Source: Algoriphagus litoralis
Lineage (GTDB): Bacteria > Bacteroidota > Bacteroidia > Cytophagales > Cyclobacteriaceae
NCBI RefSeq assembly: GCF_003259255.1
Contig: NZ_QGOL01000003.1
Location: forward strand, 248,001 to 312,000
DNA length: 64,000 nucleotides
Direction: 5' to 3'
Under the pieces are notes generated by a model, which saw only the letters and a program-made list of their open reading frames with translations, was not told the origin of the DNA and did no database searches. Each line of letters starts with the position of its first letter. The stretch's first letter is position 1. Positions 1 to 9,080 of the stretch are shown piece by piece. The translations under genes were made by a program, and so were the position numbers.

Positions 1-655
1 CCAAGTATTCCTAGTTTCATAGAATTTGATCTGATTATAAGGTGGGATCGTTTAACTCTCGACTTTGGTATTTATAGGTAGTAAAATTTCTTAAATAACG
101 GAAATAATGATCGAAAACTAGGTGGAATTATGGAGATATCAAAATAAAATTTTGAAAAAAATGTAATTACAACATATTATTCATTTCCTTATTTGCAAAA
201 GACAGAAAAGCGTATTCAAAAGAAAAGGATAATGGATTAATGTCCTTTTGCCTGCTAGTCAGCTACTTGAATAAAATAAAGTTGCTTTTGATTAGAAGGC
301 TTGAAAAGATGGAAAGGATAAACATTAGATTTTCTAAATTTTAAAAAGTAGGGTAAAATAAAGGGGTGTATCCTATTGTAAATGTATAATTCGAAAAAAA
401 TCAGTTTAAAATAAGATCATTATCAGAAATAAAAATGAAAAAAATTATAAAATTGGTTTAAAAAGTGAGTCGAATTGATTTTTTCATTTAACTTCATGTC
501 AACTTGAGGTTCTCAAAAGGACTTCCCTCCCCAAATAGCCTGAAAAAGGAAAGTAATTTCCACATATCCTGATTTTTAAACTCAGGCCATTTTCCTAGCG
601 ATCAATGTTTTGACAGAAACCTATTAAAATATCTATTAACCCAATTTCAACTAGT
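1..655. other. gene-free AT-rich stretch at the left edge
   Basis: I find no open reading frame with protein-like composition here on either strand. The stretch is strongly AT-rich with many A and T runs. It presumably holds the promoter of the aminotransferase gene starting at 656 and the end of whatever lies left of the window. I see no convincing RNA gene, repeat or terminator in it. Confidence 0.5.
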
Positions 656-1825
656 ATGATCAAAAATATAAACAGAAGGGATTGGTTAAAATCCAGTCTA
701 GTCGCAGCAGGTGGATTGATAGCATCTCCATCATTAGCCTTTAATTCTGGGAAAAACCACAGTTTAGTACCATCCAGTATCATTCGGGAAGTGACTCCAT
801 CTTTTCCAATTGACGAAAGCAGGATCTTGGCTAGACTCAATGCTAATGAAAATCCCTATGGTCCTTCACCAAAAGTGATTCAAGCTATTGCAGAGTCAGT
901 GAGTCAAGGTAATCGGTATGGGCATGGTGATGCTGCTACTTTGATCACTATGATCGCCGAAAAAGAAGGAGTGAGCAAAGAGTGCATTATGCTTGGGCCA
1001 GGTTCTACGGACCTTCTGGAAAAAGTGGCTATTACCAGATTTCAGCACGGTGGAAACATTGTTTCTGCCGATCCTTCCTACATGTCCGTGATGAGTACTG
1101 CGCAAGCTATGGGAGGAAAGTGGAAGCCAGTGACTTTGGCGGCGGATTATTCACATGATTTGGCTGGTATGAGAGCTGCCATAGATGGGGATACTCGCCT
1201 AGTCTATATCTGCAATCCAAATAATCCAACTGGATCCATCACTGAAGCTGAGTCATTGAAGGATTTCTGCATCGAGGCATCTTCAAAAGTGCCTGTATTC
1301 GTCGATGAGGCCTATTTGGAATTTTTGGAAAATCCGGAATCTCAAAGTATGGTGGGACTAGTAGCTCAGGGTAAAGACGTGATTGTAGCTCGCACATTTA
1401 GTAAAATTCACGGTATGGCTGGGTTGAGAATAGGCTATATCGTAGCCACTCCTGAGCGTATCGAGAGTATTACCAGTAAAGTCAGAAGTACGATGGGACT
1501 TTGTGTGACTTCATTAAAAGGAGCAATTGCCAGCATGAAAGAGTCAGCTTTTCTAGGACAGTGCAAGTCTCAAAATACGGAATGTAGAGAATATGTAGCC
1601 TCAGAAATAATTAATCTGGGATATAATCCTATTCCATCCTATACCAGTTTTATGATTTTCCCAATCGCTATGGATGCCAAAGTCTTCATGAAATCCATGT
1701 ATGATGAAGGTGTGGGAATCAGGACCTACGAAATGTACGATAAGCCATGGTGTCGAGTCAGTATGGGGACCCATGAGGAGTTGGAATACTTCGTTGAAAC
1801 TTTCAAAAAAGTAACCAAAGCCTGA
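656..1825 (+). CDS. Tat-exported histidinol-phosphate aminotransferase-like PLP enzyme
   Basis: This is a class I/II (fold type I) aminotransferase of the HisC group, 389 aa. The N-terminus carries a twin-arginine signal (NRRDWLKSS, residues 6-14) followed by a hydrophobic stretch ending near residue 29, so export through Tat is predicted. The PLP site is visible: the ANENPYGPS motif near 63-71, CNPNNPTG with N190, FVDEAY with D217, and the Schiff-base lysine K250 in ARTFSKIHGMAGLRIGY. Housekeeping HisC is cytosolic, so this is probably not the histidine-pathway enzyme. Tat export fits a protein that binds PLP before translocation. An AEC permease gene follows after 13 nt, suggesting co-transcription. 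The substrate is unknown. Confidence 0.85.
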   Translation: MIKNINRRDWLKSSLVAAGGLIASPSLAFNSGKNHSLVPSSIIREVTPSFPIDESRILARLNANENPYGPSPKVIQAIAESVSQGNRYGHGDAATLITMIAEKEGVSKECIMLGPGSTDLLEKVAITRFQHGGNIVSADPSYMSVMSTAQAMGGKWKPVTLAADYSHDLAGMRAAIDGDTRLVYICNPNNPTGSITEAESLKDFCIEASSKVPVFVDEAYLEFLENPESQSMVGLVAQGKDVIVARTFSKIHGMAGLRIGYIVATPERIESITSKVRSTMGLCVTSLKGAIASMKESAFLGQCKSQNTECREYVASEIINLGYNPIPSYTSFMIFPIAMDAKVFMKSMYDEGVGIRTYEMYDKPWCRVSMGTHEELEYFVETFKKVTKA

Positions 1826-1838
1826 TCTACTTTACACT

Positions 1839-2981
1839 ATGCCATTAGCGATTCAAACGTCTCTTTCGCTTTTGCTGATGATTTTACTGGGCTTTTCCTT
1901 GAGGAAAAAGCTGGATAGTGATGCGCATCGCAAAGGTTTGAAAGTGATAATTTTAGATTTAGCATTACCAGCCATGATTTTTGTGGCTTTGTTGGGGATC
2001 AAAATGGATGCAGAACTCTTGATTCTGCCTGTTTTGGTCTTCGTGTGGAATGGGGTTATGGTCTTAGCTGGATATGTTGGATTGCCTTGGATGGGCGTGG
2101 ACCGGAATAGCCCGCAGCACCGAACTTGGCTCATGTTGTGGCCATCATTGGCGCCAGGTCTTTCATGTTTTCCCTTTCTAATCGAATATTTAGGCGAAGA
2201 AGCTTTGGCTTGGGGTGCGCTAGCGGATGTTGGAAATAAAATCTATGTTCTCATCTGTGCCTACCTTTTGGCTATGACTTGGTATTACAGAGTACATGCT
2301 TTGGGTAAAAGATCAAATGGACAAAAAGTAAAACAATTACTGATTGCGATGCTTCGAGAACCCATAAATGTCGTCTTGATCTTGGCAATTGTGTTGCTGG
2401 GGCTCGGTTGGAATATGGATAGCCTTCCTGGCTTTATTGGTAAATCTATTGTAAGCCTAAAAGATATTATGACTCCCCTTATTCTGCTGTTTATTGGGAT
2501 GTCGGTAATCTTGAAATGGAAGCAGATTCAGTCCATTTTTAGTCTTTTAATGCTTAGGGCAGGGGTAAGTTTACTGTTTAGTGGGCTATTGATTAGTTTT
2601 TTTTCATTTTCTAGTTCTTCAGCTATCCTTTTGGCAGTGGTATTTCCGCTTTCAAGTTGTTCGTTTTGGCCATTTGCCCACATGTCGGCGGTCCGGCAGT
2701 TGGAAATTGCATCAGAAGAAGGAAAGTCAAGAAAAACTTTCGATTTGGAATTGGGAATAAATATTCTAGCTGTTTCGCTGCCTTTCAGCACCCTGTTAAT
2801 TTTGGGAATCTTCAGCTCAGGAGACTATTTTACTGAGCCATCTCAGGTTTTTGCGCTAGGAGGCTTGTTGGTTATGCTCCCAATACTGACTAGGTTGATT
2901 TCTTGGATCAAAACCTTGGATTTTTCCATGGATTACAGCAAAAATCAAAATTTGAAAAATAGTCCTGCCGAAGGAAGGTGA
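1839..2981 (+). CDS. AEC-family (auxin efflux carrier-like) permease
   Basis: This is a 380-aa polytopic inner-membrane protein with about ten hydrophobic segments in two halves separated by a basic loop near residues 145-160. Overall pattern and length fit the AEC family (PF03547), secondary carriers for organic acids or amino acids. The N-terminal segment with LLGFSLRKKLD is typical of the family. It starts 13 nt after the aminotransferase stop, so the two are probably one transcript, and the permease may move a substrate or product of that enzyme. Family assignment is moderately sure. Substrate and direction cannot be read from the sequence. Confidence 0.7.
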   Translation: MPLAIQTSLSLLLMILLGFSLRKKLDSDAHRKGLKVIILDLALPAMIFVALLGIKMDAELLILPVLVFVWNGVMVLAGYVGLPWMGVDRNSPQHRTWLMLWPSLAPGLSCFPFLIEYLGEEALAWGALADVGNKIYVLICAYLLAMTWYYRVHALGKRSNGQKVKQLLIAMLREPINVVLILAIVLLGLGWNMDSLPGFIGKSIVSLKDIMTPLILLFIGMSVILKWKQIQSIFSLLMLRAGVSLLFSGLLISFFSFSSSSAILLAVVFPLSSCSFWPFAHMSAVRQLEIASEEGKSRKTFDLELGINILAVSLPFSTLLILGIFSSGDYFTEPSQVFALGGLLVMLPILTRLISWIKTLDFSMDYSKNQNLKNSPAEGR

Positions 2982-3018
2982 AAAAAATACCCCCAAAAAG
3001 AATTCAACTTTTTGGGGG
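2981..3018 (-). terminator. intrinsic terminator for ald
   Basis: An 11-bp perfect hairpin (CCCCCAAAAAG / CTTTTTGGGGG, arms 2990-3000 and 3008-3018) is followed on the minus strand by a run of seven T. It lies 41 nt beyond the ald stop. The plus side has no T run, so it serves mainly the minus strand. Confidence 0.8.
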
Positions 3019-3058
3019 CTATAAGTATTTAGATCCAAATGAATTTGATCGTCTGGAT

Positions 3059-4174
3059 TTAAGCTAAATATTTAATCACAGGGGTATATGGCATATCGAA
3101 AGCCTGAGCCACTGCTTCGTAAACGATATCTCCGTTGATCACATTCAGGCCTGGTACCAAATCAGGATTTTCCTGAGCTGCTTTTTTCCAGCCCTTGTCT
3201 GCTAGTTGAATGGCGTAGGGTAGGGTAGCATTAGTCAAGGCTAAGGTAGAAGTATAAGGAACCGCACCCGGCATATTGGCTACGCAATAGTGAACAACAT
3301 CATCAATGATGTAGGTTGGGTTTTCGTGCGTAGTAGGTCTGCAGGTTTCAATACAACCTCCCTGATCTACTGCCACATCCACTAGGACAGTGCCGGGTTG
3401 CATTTCCTTAAGCATATCTCGAGTGATCAAGTGTGGGGCTTTTGCTCCTGGGATAAGAACTGCACCCACGATCAAATCGTGGTTTTTGATCATTTTTCTG
3501 ATGTTGAATTCGTTGGACATCATGGTCTTCACATTGGCAGGCATGACATCTGCCAAGTACCTCATTCGAGGTAGCGAAACATCCATGATCGTCACATCAG
3601 CACCCAAACCTGCAGCCATCCAAGCTGCTTGAGTCCCAACGATACCACCACCAAGGATCAAAACTTTGGCTGGAAGTACACCTGGAACGCCGCCTAAGAG
3701 GATTCCGCGACCTTTCAAAGGCTTTTCAAGGTAGTTGGCTCCTTTTTGTATGGCCATTCTTCCAGCCACTTCAGACATAGGTATCAAGAGCGGAAGACTT
3801 CTGTCCGCTTTTTCGACAGTTTCATACGCCAAGCAGACAGCCTTGCTTTCCACCATTGCCTTGGTCAAAGGCTCATAGGAAGCAAAGTGAAAATAGGTAA
3901 ACAACAACTGGTTTTCCTTGATCAATTTGTATTCTGACTCAATCGGTTCTTTGACCTTCATGATCATTTCAGCGATTTCATAGGTTGCTTCAATGGTTGG
4001 GAGGATTTTTGCACCTGCCGCTTCATATTCAGCATCAAGAAAACCACTTCCTTCACCAGCGGTATGTTGTACATATACCGTGTGGCCTTTTTTGATCAAT
4101 TCTTTTGCCCCTGCCGGAGTAAGAGCTACCCGGTTTTCGTTGTTTTTTATTTCCTTTGGAACACCTATAATCAT
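3059..4174 (-). CDS. ald: alanine dehydrogenase
   Basis: NAD-dependent alanine dehydrogenase, interconverting L-alanine with pyruvate plus ammonia, 371 aa, the usual family length. The N-terminus (MIIGVPKEIKNNENRVALTP) holds the substrate-binding Arg of the AlaDH/PNT family, and YVQHTAGEGSGF and the K in MKVKEP follow. The Rossmann dinucleotide motif GGGIVGTQAA lies at about residues 175-184. The C-terminus includes MPGAVPYTSTLALTNATLPY, conserved in alanine dehydrogenases. It is monocistronic, with a terminator downstream and a Bacteroidota-type promoter upstream. The divergent neighbour is a fused 2-oxoacid dehydrogenase E1. Confidence 0.96.
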   Translation of the reverse strand: MIIGVPKEIKNNENRVALTPAGAKELIKKGHTVYVQHTAGEGSGFLDAEYEAAGAKILPTIEATYEIAEMIMKVKEPIESEYKLIKENQLLFTYFHFASYEPLTKAMVESKAVCLAYETVEKADRSLPLLIPMSEVAGRMAIQKGANYLEKPLKGRGILLGGVPGVLPAKVLILGGGIVGTQAAWMAAGLGADVTIMDVSLPRMRYLADVMPANVKTMMSNEFNIRKMIKNHDLIVGAVLIPGAKAPHLITRDMLKEMQPGTVLVDVAVDQGGCIETCRPTTHENPTYIIDDVVHYCVANMPGAVPYTSTLALTNATLPYAIQLADKGWKKAAQENPDLVPGLNVINGDIVYEAVAQAFDMPYTPVIKYLA

Positions 4175-4204
4175 GATTAGCGTATTTGGATTTAATATTT
4201 AATG

Positions 4205-4232
4205 CAAAGATAACAAGCAAAGAGAATCCAAA
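4205..4232 (-). promoter_or_regulatory. probable Bacteroidota sigma-A promoter for ald
   Basis: On the minus strand TATCTTTG (4205-4212) matches the -7 consensus TAnnTTTG, and TTTG (4229-4232) lies upstream with a 16-nt spacer, slightly short of the usual 17-23. Transcription would start near 4198, about 25 nt before the ald ATG. Confidence 0.5.
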
Positions 4233-4517
4233 AAGTGGTTTTTAAAATAGTATTTGGTGCTAATTTGGATAAAGGAAGTTTTTCCAAAGTTTATTTCATA
4301 AATCTTCTGTCAGATTAAGAATATTCCAAAAATTAATTTTTAAAAGATGAAAATTTTGAAAAATATTTCTGAAAAACTTTTCCTAGTGCAAATATACTCG
4401 ATTCTAGATTTTCAAACATTTCGGTGGTTTGTTGTCGATTTTCGGTATAATATTTCTCTTGGATGAAAATTTGGCAATTGAATCAAAATTTTTGATTGTG
4501 TAAATCTAAACCCGAAA

Positions 4518-4548
4518 TTTGTATCAAATTCAATTTTGGCTATTTTTG
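4518..4548 (+). promoter_or_regulatory. consensus Bacteroidota promoter for the fused E1 gene
   Basis: TTTG (4518-4521), a 19-nt spacer and TATTTTTG (4541-4548) match the TTTG-N19-TAnnTTTG consensus exactly. The transcript should begin near 4555, which argues against the in-frame GTG at 4558 as start and for the ATG at 4603. Confidence 0.65.
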
Positions 4549-4602
4549 ATAAGCTAAGTGCAGAATAATAGACCCAAAGTAACCATTAGATTAAACTCGC
4601 AA

Positions 4603-7017
4603 ATGGCAATAAGCAATACTCAGACTGAATTTCCGGAAGTTCCCGAACTCCAAAAAGAAGAAATCCTGAACGATTTCAGGGTGGCTGTGACCAGTAGACA
4701 TGCTTCTCTGATGGGAAGGAAAGAGGTGTTTATGGGTAAAGCCAAGTTTGGAATCTTCGGTGATGGAAAGGAACTGGCGCAGATTGCCATGGCGAAAGCA
4801 TTTCAACTTGGGGATTTTAGATCAGGGTATTATCGTGATCAGACCTTCATGATGGCTATTGGTGAGTTGACTGTTCAGCAATATTTTGCGCAACTCTACG
4901 CACATACTGATGTAGAAGCAGAGCCTGCAAGTGCCGGACGACTGATGAACGGGCACTTTGCTACTCGATCAGTTGACGAATTTGGTGCCTGGAAAGACCT
5001 CACCAAAATGTACAACTCTGCTGCGGATATTTCTCCGACGGCTGCTCAAATGCCAAAGCTTTTGGGATTGGCCTATGCTTCCAAGCTTTTCCGAAATACG
5101 AAAGAACTGAAAGGTTTAACGCAGTTTTCGGTCAATGGAAATGAAGTCGCCTGGGGTACCATTGGCAATGCGTCGACCTCCGAAGGGATGTTTTTTGAGT
5201 CGATTAATGCGGCTGGAGTACTTCAAGTTCCCATGGTTATTTCAGTTTGGGATGATGGCTACGGCATCTCAGTGCCTCAGGAGTTTCATACCACTAAGGG
5301 AAGTATTTCTGAGGTTTTGATGGGCTTTGAGCGGAATGAGAGCCAAAAAGGTTTTGAAATCATCCGTGTCAAAGGCTGGGATTATGAGGGATTGAAAAAT
5401 GCCTTCACTAGAGCTGGTAGTCTTGCCCGAACTTCACATATTCCAGTTTTGATCCATGTGGAAGAGATGACTCAACCTCAAGGACACTCCACTTCGGGCT
5501 CACATGAGCGATATAAATCAGCCGAACGCCTTCAGTGGGAAAAAGATTGGGATTGTATTGCCAAGTTCAGAGACTATATCATCACAAATGGAATTGCCAA
5601 TGACGATACGCTAGACCAAATCGAAGCGGAATCCAAGGCTGAAGTCAAAAGACAAAAAGAAGCGGCTTGGAATGAATTTTCAGGTGAAATAAAAAAGGAA
5701 ATTCAAGAGGTGGTCAATCTCTTGAAGTCTGCTGCAGAGAAAAGCACCCGAAAAGTTGTTCTCAACCAAATGGCCGACGATCTTTCCAAGACGCTCAATC
5801 CGATTAGAAAAGATACAATTACTGTAGTAAGAAAGGCCTTGTTATTGTTGAGATTCGACAGTGAAAGTATCAAGAGCGAATTGAAAGCCTGGTACCAATC
5901 TCAGGAGAAGAAAAACTTTGACCGATACAATAGTCATCTATACAGCCAAACAGAATGGGCAGTAGAAAAAATAGAGGAGGTTCCTCCCCTCTACAATGAA
6001 AAGTCTGCATTAGTGGATGGCCGGGAGATTTTGCAGGCATTTTTTGATTACACCTTAGAAAAAGACCCAAGATTCTTCGCCTTCGGTGAAGATGTTGGTA
6101 AAATCGGAGATGTGAACCAAGCTTTCTCGGGTCTTCAGGCAAAATATGGGGAGAATCGAGTAGCTGATACCGGGATTAGAGAGTGTACGATCATTGGTCA
6201 GGGAATCGGAACTGCACTCAGAGGATTAAGACCTGTGGCCGAAATTCAGTATCTCGATTATTTACTTTATGGACTTCAGATGCTTTCTGATGATTTGGCA
6301 TCCTTGCTATATAGAACAAAAGGGGGGCAGAAAGCTCCTTTAATTGTCAGGACCAGAGGACATCGGCTAGAAGGTGTATGGCATTCCGGTTCACCGATGG
6401 GCATGATTCTGTCCTCACTTCGAGGAATGATCGTCTGTGTGCCAAGGGATATGACTCAGGCAGCGGGTATGTATAAGACGCTATTGGATTCCGATGAGCC
6501 AGCAATAGTGATTGAGTGCCTCAATGGCTACCGTCTGAAAGAAAAAAAGCCGGCGAATTTAGGAGAATATAAAGTGGCCTTGGGTAAACCTGAAATTCTT
6601 AGGACAGGAAATGATGTCACGGTTGTGACCTATGGTAGTATGTGCAGAATCGTAGAAGAGGCAGCCCAAGATTTGGAAGAACTGGGTATTTCCGTTGAAT
6701 TAATTGATGTTCAAACCCTTCTTCCTTTTGACAACTATGGCATAATCGGGGAATCAATCAAGAAAACCAATCGAGTACTCTTCGCTGATGAGGATGTCCC
6801 TGGAGGCGCTTCTGCCTTTATGCTTCAGCAAGTCATAGAAGGTCAACAGGTCTTTAAGTACCTTGATTCTGAACCGCAGACTTTGTCAGCTAAGCCTCAT
6901 AGACCCGCCTATTCTTCTGATGGAGATTACTTTTCTAAGCCAAGTGTTGACGATGTGGTGGAAAAAGTATACGGCATCATGCATGAGGCAAATCCCAAAA
7001 AATTTCCTGCCATCTAA
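4603..7017 (+). CDS. 2-oxoacid dehydrogenase E1, alpha and beta subunits fused
   Basis: A single polypeptide of about 804 aa carrying both halves of a thiamine-diphosphate E1 component (branched-chain 2-oxoacid or pyruvate dehydrogenase type). The first about 385 residues are E1-alpha-like, with the ThDP/Mg segment around WGTIGNASTSEGMFFESIN and DDGYGISVP. A charged helical linker follows. From about residue 465 comes an E1-beta domain (VDGREILQAFFDYTL, FAFGEDVGKIGDVNQAF, YLDYLLYGLQMLSDDLA) and the transketolase C-terminal domain. It would decarboxylate a 2-oxoacid and acylate the lipoyl E2, neither E2 nor E3 being in the window. ATG 4603 is preferred over GTG 4558 because the predicted promoter ends almost at the GTG. 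Whether the substrate is branched-chain keto acids or pyruvate is open. Confidence 0.9.
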   Translation: MAISNTQTEFPEVPELQKEEILNDFRVAVTSRHASLMGRKEVFMGKAKFGIFGDGKELAQIAMAKAFQLGDFRSGYYRDQTFMMAIGELTVQQYFAQLYAHTDVEAEPASAGRLMNGHFATRSVDEFGAWKDLTKMYNSAADISPTAAQMPKLLGLAYASKLFRNTKELKGLTQFSVNGNEVAWGTIGNASTSEGMFFESINAAGVLQVPMVISVWDDGYGISVPQEFHTTKGSISEVLMGFERNESQKGFEIIRVKGWDYEGLKNAFTRAGSLARTSHIPVLIHVEEMTQPQGHSTSGSHERYKSAERLQWEKDWDCIAKFRDYIITNGIANDDTLDQIEAESKAEVKRQKEAAWNEFSGEIKKEIQEVVNLLKSAAEKSTRKVVLNQMADDLSKTLNPIRKDTITVVRKALLLLRFDSESIKSELKAWYQSQEKKNFDRYNSHLYSQTEWAVEKIEEVPPLYNEKSALVDGREILQAFFDYTLEKDPRFFAFGEDVGKIGDVNQAFSGLQAKYGENRVADTGIRECTIIGQGIGTALRGLRPVAEIQYLDYLLYGLQMLSDDLASLLYRTKGGQKAPLIVRTRGHRLEGVWHSGSPMGMILSSLRGMIVCVPRDMTQAAGMYKTLLDSDEPAIVIECLNGYRLKEKKPANLGEYKVALGKPEILRTGNDVTVVTYGSMCRIVEEAAQDLEELGISVELIDVQTLLPFDNYGIIGESIKKTNRVLFADEDVPGGASAFMLQQVIEGQQVFKYLDSEPQTLSAKPHRPAYSSDGDYFSKPSVDDVVEKVYGIMHEANPKKFPAI

Positions 7018-7018
7018 T

Positions 7019-7048
7019 AAAAAAGCCCTCGATGAGAGGGCTTTTTTA
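7019..7048. terminator. bidirectional intrinsic terminator
   Basis: The hairpin AAGCCCTC / GAGGGCTT (7023-7030 and 7036-7043) has a 5-nt loop, with a T run on the plus side and an A run on the other. It serves both the E1 gene and the converging lipoprotein gene ending at 7052. Confidence 0.85.
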
Positions 7049-7051
7049 TTA

Positions 7052-7726
7052 TTAATTTCTTGTGATTTGCCTTAGGGTGACTTCCGGGCTTGATACTTGA
7101 TTGCTTCGATTTAGCGCCCGATCTTGAATTTCAACATCCACTCGAAGTGTATCTGTTCTGAAAATAGATTCCCAGCCTGATGAGAGCATTCGGTATTTGA
7201 TGTTTCCTTCTACAGATTGACCTTCTTCAGAGATAAGAATCCGAGGAAATCTACCATTGAAAGTGGTGAAAAAGGGAGGGTCCTGCCATCTGAATTCAGT
7301 GAATTGACCATTTCTTTTAATATAAAAGCGAATGAAAATGTTGTACTGATTCTCATTTTGCTCCACCCAGATCGTATCCTTAACTACCGTGTTGTTGATA
7401 ATTGGATCAATCACCCAATCGATTGGATTATAACTTGGGGCTTGTGGAGGCCTATTGGTGTAAGTGATTAGGTTTCCAGCAGCGTCTCTTTTGTATATCA
7501 GTGGGTTGAATGGCGGATTGATGTCTGTGGCCGAAAGGCCTAAATCTCCCTCTGCATCTTTGAAATTAACGCTTACAATCAGTGAATCCTGACTTGAAGT
7601 GGAAACATATTCGATAGTCGAAAATTCAATTTCGGGGGTACTCGGAAAGTTATCAGGGGGACTGATACAGGAGGTCCAGCCAATAGCTGTGACAAACATT
7701 AATCCTGAATAGTTTTTGAATCGCAT
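7052..7726 (-). CDS. hypothetical outer-membrane-type lipoprotein
   Basis: A 224-aa protein with an N-terminal signal ending in a lipobox-like AIGWTSC (Cys at about residue 20), so a lipoprotein is predicted. The mature part contains VNFKDAEGDLGLS, an Asp/Glu-Gly-Asp motif frequent in Bacteroidota lipoproteins, and a beta-rich body rich in Trp, Phe and Pro. I do not recognise an enzymatic domain. The start codon abuts the upstream region of the LuxE-like gene on the other strand, so the two are divergently transcribed from about 70 nt. Confidence 0.75.
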   Translation of the reverse strand: MRFKNYSGLMFVTAIGWTSCISPPDNFPSTPEIEFSTIEYVSTSSQDSLIVSVNFKDAEGDLGLSATDINPPFNPLIYKRDAAGNLITYTNRPPQAPSYNPIDWVIDPIINNTVVKDTIWVEQNENQYNIFIRFYIKRNGQFTEFRWQDPPFFTTFNGRFPRILISEEGQSVEGNIKYRMLSSGWESIFRTDTLRVDVEIQDRALNRSNQVSSPEVTLRQITRN

Positions 7727-7794
7727 TGGCTCAGGGTAAATTTACTTCCGAAAAGTACATTAGTTTTTTTTCAGTGAACGCAAATTATAAAACG

Positions 7795-8790
7795 ATGCAG
7801 GATTTTAAAAGTTTTTCGGAAAGTCTGACCTTTTTTGATTTCGGTCATTTTGAAAATCTTGCACTTGAATTGTTTCAGTATCAAGCAATGGAAAATGACG
7901 TGTATAATAGCTATTTGAAAGCAAGAAAGATAGATACTAAGGCGGTTAAATCTATCAGAGACATTCCCTTTCTACCCATACGCTTTTTCAAGGATTTCCC
8001 TGTGGTTTCTGGGAAGATTTCTGACTATTCCGCATTTTACTCCAGCAGTGGTACCACCGGGATGATTACAAGTAAGCATTACATTTGGTCAGAGGCTTGG
8101 TATTTGGATCATGCAAAGCGAATATTTGAATCCCAATACGATAACTTATCTGAATTTCATGTTTTGGCGCTTTTGCCAGCCTATCTCGAGCGACCTGGCA
8201 GTAGTCTGGTTTCCATGGCGAAGCATTTTATTGAAACTTCTCAATCGGTTCATTCCGGTTTTTACCTATACAACCAAGATGAGCTGCTTAGCAAATTGAA
8301 ATTCCTTAGTGCTGACAAGAAAAAGGTTTTGCTGCTAGGGGTTACATTTGGCCTGCTTGATTTGGCAGAATCTGGCAAAGACTTTTTTCCAATGGAAAAC
8401 CTGATTGTGATGGAAACTGGAGGGATGAAAGGGAGACGCAAGGAAATGATCCGGGAGGAGGTTCACGATATTTTAAAGGCCTATTTCAAAGTCGAATGCA
8501 TTCATTCAGAATATGGAATGACCGAACTCATGTCGCAGGCCTATTCAAAAGGGGAGGGGAAATATACGCTGCCCCCCACTATGCATGTTATGCTTCGGGA
8601 TGTGAATGATCCCTTGAGTTGGTCTTCGAGATCTCAAGGTGGTATCAATGTGATTGATCTAGCAAACTTTCACTCGTGTGCATTTATCGAAACACAGGAT
8701 TTGGGAAGATTTGATTCAGATGGGTTTCTGGAAGTCTTGGGCAGATTTGACAATTCAGAAATTCGTGGCTGCAACTTGTTGGTGCAGTAA
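7795..8790 (+). CDS. LuxE/PaaK-family acyl-protein synthetase-like protein
   Basis: An adenylate-forming enzyme of the LuxE acyl-protein synthetase group, about 331 aa from the ATG at 7795. An upstream TTG at 7726 would extend it by 23 residues but overlaps the divergent gene's start. Visible motifs are the nucleotide-binding YSSSGTTGM near residue 84, LLGVTFGLL, the METGGMKGRR block and HSEYGMTELMSQAYS typical of the superfamily. LuxE activates fatty acids as acyl-AMP and transfers them to itself. There are no luxC, luxD or luciferase genes nearby, so the role is not bioluminescence. It more likely activates a carboxylate for a lipid or cell-envelope pathway, which is inference. Confidence 0.8.
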   Translation: MQDFKSFSESLTFFDFGHFENLALELFQYQAMENDVYNSYLKARKIDTKAVKSIRDIPFLPIRFFKDFPVVSGKISDYSAFYSSSGTTGMITSKHYIWSEAWYLDHAKRIFESQYDNLSEFHVLALLPAYLERPGSSLVSMAKHFIETSQSVHSGFYLYNQDELLSKLKFLSADKKKVLLLGVTFGLLDLAESGKDFFPMENLIVMETGGMKGRRKEMIREEVHDILKAYFKVECIHSEYGMTELMSQAYSKGEGKYTLPPTMHVMLRDVNDPLSWSSRSQGGINVIDLANFHSCAFIETQDLGRFDSDGFLEVLGRFDNSEIRGCNLLVQ

Positions 8791-8924
8791 TTGCTATCTT
8801 AAAATTTAATAGACATATTTGAAAAGGATAAAAAATAACTCATGAAATCGCGCATTCCCAACTTAAAAAGTGGAAAATCATTATGCGAGATTCCATTTGG
8901 CATTAAAAAACAAACTAAATACAA

Positions 8925-9044
8925 ATGAAAAGATTAGCCACAATTGCACTATTGGTTGGGATTTTAGCTTTGGGCGCTTGTGCCTCCAGCAAACCTTGCC
9001 CGGCTTATGCCAAAGCACCTGCTGCACAGAAAGCCAATAGCTAA
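8925..9044 (+). CDS. 39-aa small lipoprotein
   Basis: An ATG-started reading frame of 39 codons, beginning MKRLATIALLVGILALGAC, gives a perfect lipoprotein signal with lipobox LGAC (Cys19) and a mature tail of only about 20 residues (SSKPCPAY and an Ala/Lys-rich end). It is immediately followed by an intrinsic terminator hairpin, which supports a real short transcript. A 28-codon frame (8842-8928) ends with a 4-nt ATGA overlap at its start, but looks like chance. Its function is unknown. Confidence 0.7.
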   Translation: MKRLATIALLVGILALGACASSKPCPAYAKAPAAQKANS

Positions 9045-9080
9045 AAAATATGCTGACCTTAATAGTCAGCATATTTTTTT
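9045..9080. terminator. bidirectional terminator overlapping a stop codon
   Basis: Twelve-bp arms AAATATGCTGAC (9046-9057) and GTCAGCATATTT (9065-9076) are followed by a T run on plus and an A run on the other side. It serves the small lipoprotein on plus. The right arm lies inside the last codons of the response-regulator gene that ends at 9059. Confidence 0.75.

Noticed and set aside
4558..4602. GTG start giving a 15-residue extension of the fused E1.
   Set aside because: A consensus promoter places the transcription start at about 4555, leaving no leader; ATG 4603 fits better.
8842..8928. A 28-codon frame ending in an ATGA overlap with the small lipoprotein start.
   Set aside because: Composition is unremarkable and no motif is seen; the overlap is likely chance, though a leader peptide cannot be excluded.
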